Assembly: GCA_964637655.1 (NCBI GenBank)
Contig: CAZWUZ010000042.1
Location: forward strand, 1 to 16,762
Origin: CAZWUZ01 sp964637655 [NCBI: uncultured bacterium]
Lineage (GTDB): Bacteria; DAOPZR01
Direction: 5' to 3'
Length of the DNA: 16,762 nucleotides
The notes beneath the pieces are model-generated. The model had not been told where the DNA came from. It made no database searches and was given only the letters and a program-made list of their open reading frames with translations. This document shows, one piece after another, positions 14,365-16,762 of this stretch (positions are counted from its first letter, which is position 1; each line of letters starts with the position of its first letter). Made by a program: the position numbers and the translations under genes.

Positions 14365-15488
14365 GCCTGCCCTCCCGTGAGTTCACCCAGTGTCGCGATG
14401 AAGGTGTCTATGTCCTGCCGGTTGTTGTAGAAGTTCACCGCGACGCGCAGGCCGCGTTTGCGCACGGAAACGAGAATGCCGCGTGCAGCCAGCGCCACCG
14501 CAACCTGTTCCTTATCCGGCACATCGACGATGGTGATGCCCGCGCGCTCATGTGCTGCCCGCGGCGAGACGATGCGCCAGCCGCCCGCGTCGAGCTGCGC
14601 CCGCAGGTATTCGGTCAGCTCGTCGATGCGCGTGGCGATGTTCACTATGCCGAGGCGTTCCACCAGTTCTACCGTGGCACCGAACGCGAAGATATTCGGG
14701 AACGATGGTCCACCCCCTTCCAGCGCCACCGCCCCCGTCTTGAAATCGGTGCTGCGGTTGTCCATGGCCGGCGGGTGCTTGACGCTCATCCAGCTGGCGG
14801 CGGGAAGCGTGGTGCCGTCGAGCAGGCCCGGGCGCAGGTAGAGCAGTCCGATGCCGTAGCCGGACAGTCCCCACTTGTTGCACGAACAGACGAGGCAGTC
14901 GAGGTTGAGCGCCTGCACGTCGAGCGGCAGCGCGCAGATGCTCTGCGAGGCATCGACCACGAGCATGACCCCGCGCGCGCGGCACATGCGGGCGCAGGCG
15001 GCGATATCCTGGCGGAACCCGGTGGCGTACTGCACCGTGCTGACCACCGCGGTTTTTACTGCCGGCGTGAGCGCCGCGGCAAAACGCTCCGGGGTGATGC
15101 GGCACTGTGCATCACCAGCAAGGAAATCGACCTGGTCCCCGCAGTTGAGGAACGGGATGGTAGCGGTGGGGAAATCGTCGTCCATGGCCAGCACCGCGCC
15201 CGTTCCCTGCCGCCACTGCGCGATGAGGTTCATCGCGTGCGAGGTGTTCTGCACGAAGGCGAGCGCGGCCGGGTCGGCATTGAGGAAGCGCGCTACGCGG
15301 GCACGCGTCTCCTCCACCCGCCGCAGCCAGTCGTGCCACGGCCGGTCCCCGTCGCTGAGCGACTCGTCGTAGTAGCGCACCGCGGCATCACGCGTCGCGC
15401 GCGCCATGGGCCCGCCCCCCGCGGTGCTCAGGTAAGTATACTTCTGCAGCGCGGGGAACTCCGCCCGCACCGCCTCCCAGTCGGTCAT
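14361..15488 (-). CDS. Class V aminotransferase-fold PLP enzyme
   Basis: A 375-residue enzyme of PLP fold type I. The cofactor site is clear: FVQNTSHAMNLIA (78-90) for the phosphate loop, Asp179 and Gln182 in VVDASQSICALPLDV, and the Schiff-base Lys205 in SCNKWGLSGYGIGLLYLRP. The C-terminus reads SVRKRGLRVAVNFYNNRQDID (341-361), the pattern of isopenicillin-epimerase-like members. It lacks the catalytic cysteine loop of SufS/IscS desulfurases, so I do not call it a cysteine desulfurase. Transaminase, lyase or epimerase activity all remain possible. The start is ATG 15488 with GGAGG (15494-15498) 5 bases upstream; a TTG at 15503 is an unlikely alternative because it falls in the terminator T run. 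It is coupled to the ComER-like gene by a 4-base overlap. Confidence 0.82.
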   Translation of the reverse strand: MTDWEAVRAEFPALQKYTYLSTAGGGPMARATRDAAVRYYDESLSDGDRPWHDWLRRVEETRARVARFLNADPAALAFVQNTSHAMNLIAQWRQGTGAVLAMDDDFPTATIPFLNCGDQVDFLAGDAQCRITPERFAAALTPAVKTAVVSTVQYATGFRQDIAACARMCRARGVMLVVDASQSICALPLDVQALNLDCLVCSCNKWGLSGYGIGLLYLRPGLLDGTTLPAASWMSVKHPPAMDNRSTDFKTGAVALEGGGPSFPNIFAFGATVELVERLGIVNIATRIDELTEYLRAQLDAGGWRIVSPRAAHERAGITIVDVPDKEQVAVALAARGILVSVRKRGLRVAVNFYNNRQDIDTFIATLGELTGGQA

Positions 15489-15501
15489 CCCGCCCTCCGG
15501 C

Positions 15502-15532
15502 AAACAAAAAGGGCCGCCGGTAAGGGCGGCCC
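15502..15532 (-). terminator. Strong rho-independent terminator after the cysteine synthase gene
   Basis: On the minus strand an 8-bp perfect GC stem GGGCCGCC/GGCGGCCC (15525-15532 with 15511-15518, loop of 6) is followed by TTTTTGTTT (15510-15502). It begins 26 bases after the cysteine synthase stop and ends just before the ribosome binding site of the PLP enzyme gene. The downstream pair must therefore rely on read-through or an unseen promoter. Confidence 0.9.
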
Positions 15533-15558
15533 GGAAACAGCGTGCACCATGACGGCAA

Positions 15559-16536
15559 CTACGTGACGTAGCGCTCCTCGGTGAGGTAGCGGTTCATGTG
15601 GTCGCAGAGCAGCGTGACGATGCGCAGCTTCTTCCCGTTGGCCTTCTTCGCCTCTTCCAGCGCGTAGTGGACATTGGCGCCTGACGAAATACCGCAGTAA
15701 AGCCCTTCCTCACGCCAGATACGGTGCGCCATCTCGCGCGCTTCGCTGTCGCTCGTCTGCACCAGGACATCGATAAGCCGCTCGGCCTTGAGCATCTTCG
15801 TGACGATGCCCCCCTTGATCTCGGTCGCGGGGAAATCCATGCCGGGGTGCCAGAGTTCCTTGGAACTGGCGGGCTGGATGCCGATGACCTTGACGCCGGG
15901 AATCTCCTTCTTGAGCACCTGGGCGATGCCGACGAGCGAGCCGGCGGTGCCGATCGACTGCACGAAGACGTCGATCTTGCCGTCGGTCTGCTCGAGGATC
16001 TCCTGCGCGGTCACGTGGTGCGACTTGACGTTGTCCTCGTTGCTGAACTGCCGCGCCCACCAGATCTTGTCGGGATTGGCCTGCTCATCGTTGTAGCAGA
16101 GCTGGCGGCCGGGGAGCTCGACCTCGGAACCCGCGATGCTGCGCTCGCGCAGCGCCTCGATGTCATCGGGCTCCATCAGGCGGACTTCCGCCCCGACATT
16201 CTCCATCATCTTCTTCTTTTCCGAGCCGGCCTTGCCGGGCATGGTCTCGTAGATGCAGACGTTGTAGCCCTTCATGCGGCCGACGGACGACAGGGCGAAC
16301 CCGGTGTTCCCCGTGCTCGACTCGATGAGCGTGTAGCCGGGCTTGATGCGCCCCGCCTTCTCCGCCCCCTCGATCATGGCGAGAGCAATGCGGTCCTTGA
16401 GCGAGCCCGACGGGTTCATGTATTCGAGCTTGACGAGGATTTCGCAGCCCGTCCCCTGCGGGATACTGTTCAGCCGGACCATCGGCGTATCACCGATCAG
16501 TTCCAGCATGCTGTTGTAGATCTGCTTGTGACGCAT
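15559..16536 (-). CDS. cysK: Cysteine synthase / cystathionine beta-synthase family enzyme
   Basis: A 325-residue fold-type II PLP enzyme of the CysK family. The cofactor lysine is Lys47 in NPSGSLKDRI. The substrate loop is STGNTGFALS (74-83), the phosphate-binding loop is GTAGSLVG (196-203), and the last active-site strand is GLYCGISSGAN (278-288). Length fits the family. Several signature positions differ from typical O-acetylserine sulfhydrylase (NPGGSVKDR, TSGNTG, GTGGT), and a KSHHVTAQEI stretch (171-180) is unfamiliar, so the acceptor or sulfur donor may differ. The start is ATG 16536 with AAGGAG (16543-16548) 6 bases upstream. It ends at a strong terminator. The PLP enzyme beyond the terminator may act in the same amino-acid or sulfur chemistry, but that is inference. 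Confidence 0.88.
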   Translation of the reverse strand: MRHKQIYNSMLELIGDTPMVRLNSIPQGTGCEILVKLEYMNPSGSLKDRIALAMIEGAEKAGRIKPGYTLIESSTGNTGFALSSVGRMKGYNVCIYETMPGKAGSEKKKMMENVGAEVRLMEPDDIEALRERSIAGSEVELPGRQLCYNDEQANPDKIWWARQFSNEDNVKSHHVTAQEILEQTDGKIDVFVQSIGTAGSLVGIAQVLKKEIPGVKVIGIQPASSKELWHPGMDFPATEIKGGIVTKMLKAERLIDVLVQTSDSEAREMAHRIWREEGLYCGISSGANVHYALEEAKKANGKKLRIVTLLCDHMNRYLTEERYVT

Positions 16537-16560
16537 AGTTTTCTCCTTGTTCCGATTTCC

Positions 16561-16617
16561 GGACGTACATGCCCGGAAAGACGTCCCTCCGGGCGGTAAA
16601 CCGTACCGTGACGGTTT
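16561..16617 (-). promoter_or_regulatory. Leader with competing hairpins upstream of the cysteine synthase gene
   Basis: The 98-base gap between the upstream stop (16635) and the ATG at 16536 holds three inverted repeats: AAACCGT/ACGGTTT (16598-16604 with 16611-16617), GCCCGGA/TCCGGGC (16571-16577 with 16588-16594), and GGACGT/ACGTCC (16561-16566 with 16581-16586). The last two overlap and exclude each other, which could allow attenuation-type control. No T run follows any of them, and no known riboswitch consensus or -10 box was recognised. The hairpin at 16598-16617 may instead be the 3' end signal of the upstream gene. Confidence 0.35.
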
Positions 16618-16634
16618 GCTGCGTGGCAGGGCCG

Positions 16635-16762
16635 CTACTCCTTGGAGTGGCGGTCGACAAACATCGTACTGATGCCCAGTTCTTTCATGCGCAGAAAGTT
16701 GGCCCAGCGGTTCTTGCCGATGGTCTTCTTGATCGTGCCCGGCTTGAGGTCGAGCGGCGCAT
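16635..16762 (-). CDS. 3' end of an unidentified gene (partial)
   Basis: The last 42 codons of a minus-strand gene enter from the right edge and stop at TAG (16635-16637). The visible end reads ...LDLKPGTIKKTIGKNRWA and finishes FVDRHSKE. It is basic and looks like genuine protein sequence, but I cannot assign a family. Same strand and a gap of 98 bases leave open whether it forms an operon with the cysteine synthase gene. Confidence 0.6.
   Translation of the reverse strand, partial: APLDLKPGTIKKTIGKNRWANFLRMKELGISTMFVDRHSKE

Noticed and set aside
14361-15488. Cysteine desulfurase (SufS/IscS) call for the PLP enzyme
   Set aside because: The cofactor lysine is present, but the catalytic cysteine loop near the C-terminus is absent.

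Overview
The window is GC-rich bacterial DNA, densely packed, with overlapping or abutting genes and short intergenic gaps. A lipobox-type lipoprotein, a secreted VIT/vWA protein with a TonB-C-like tail and a complete PotABCD-type importer point to a bacterium, probably with a Gram-negative envelope. I cannot fix the taxon. No rRNA, tRNA, CRISPR array, transposase or phage gene is visible.

Left edge (1-870): two back-to-back sigma70-type promoters with extended -10 boxes drive a gene leaving the window to the left and, to the right, a 186-residue peptide precursor. The precursor has two nitrile-hydratase-like (NHLP) leader modules in tandem, a double-glycine site and a 41-residue core with six cysteines. 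It looks like a RiPP precursor (ribosomally made, post-translationally modified peptide). It ends at a strong hairpin terminator. No obvious maturase or exporter lies next to it.

921-4481 (minus): a two-gene operon. The first gene encodes a secreted VIT + von Willebrand A protein with a TonB-C/AgmX-like C-terminal domain. The second encodes a single-pass membrane protein whose outer domain resembles caspase-fold/DUF4347 proteins (His147/Cys199). 4617-5426 (plus): a PDZ-domain lipoprotein, transcribed divergently from that operon. 5427-6986 (minus): a B12-binding radical SAM protein, which meets the lipoprotein gene tail to tail with no gap.

7102-11999 (plus): a polyamine importer operon. It holds potA, potB, and a potC-potD fusion (permease plus substrate-binding protein), followed by a membrane-anchored endonuclease/exonuclease/phosphatase-family gene that overlaps potCD. 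The potB/potC junction carries a 48-bp direct repeat spaced by 121 bp. It duplicates the start of potC and leaves a 43-codon decoy ORF.

12030-13548 (plus): a clear promoter, a secreted/membrane protein of unknown function, then a degenerate macro-domain protein. 13549-16762 (minus): a ProC/ComER-like oxidoreductase translationally coupled to a class V aminotransferase-fold PLP enzyme; a strong terminator; a cysteine-synthase-family enzyme; and the 3' end of an unidentified gene.

The most interesting items are the double-leader NHLP precursor, the VIT-vWA/caspase-like envelope operon, the repeat at the start of potC, and the repeated use of TGnTATACT-type promoters.
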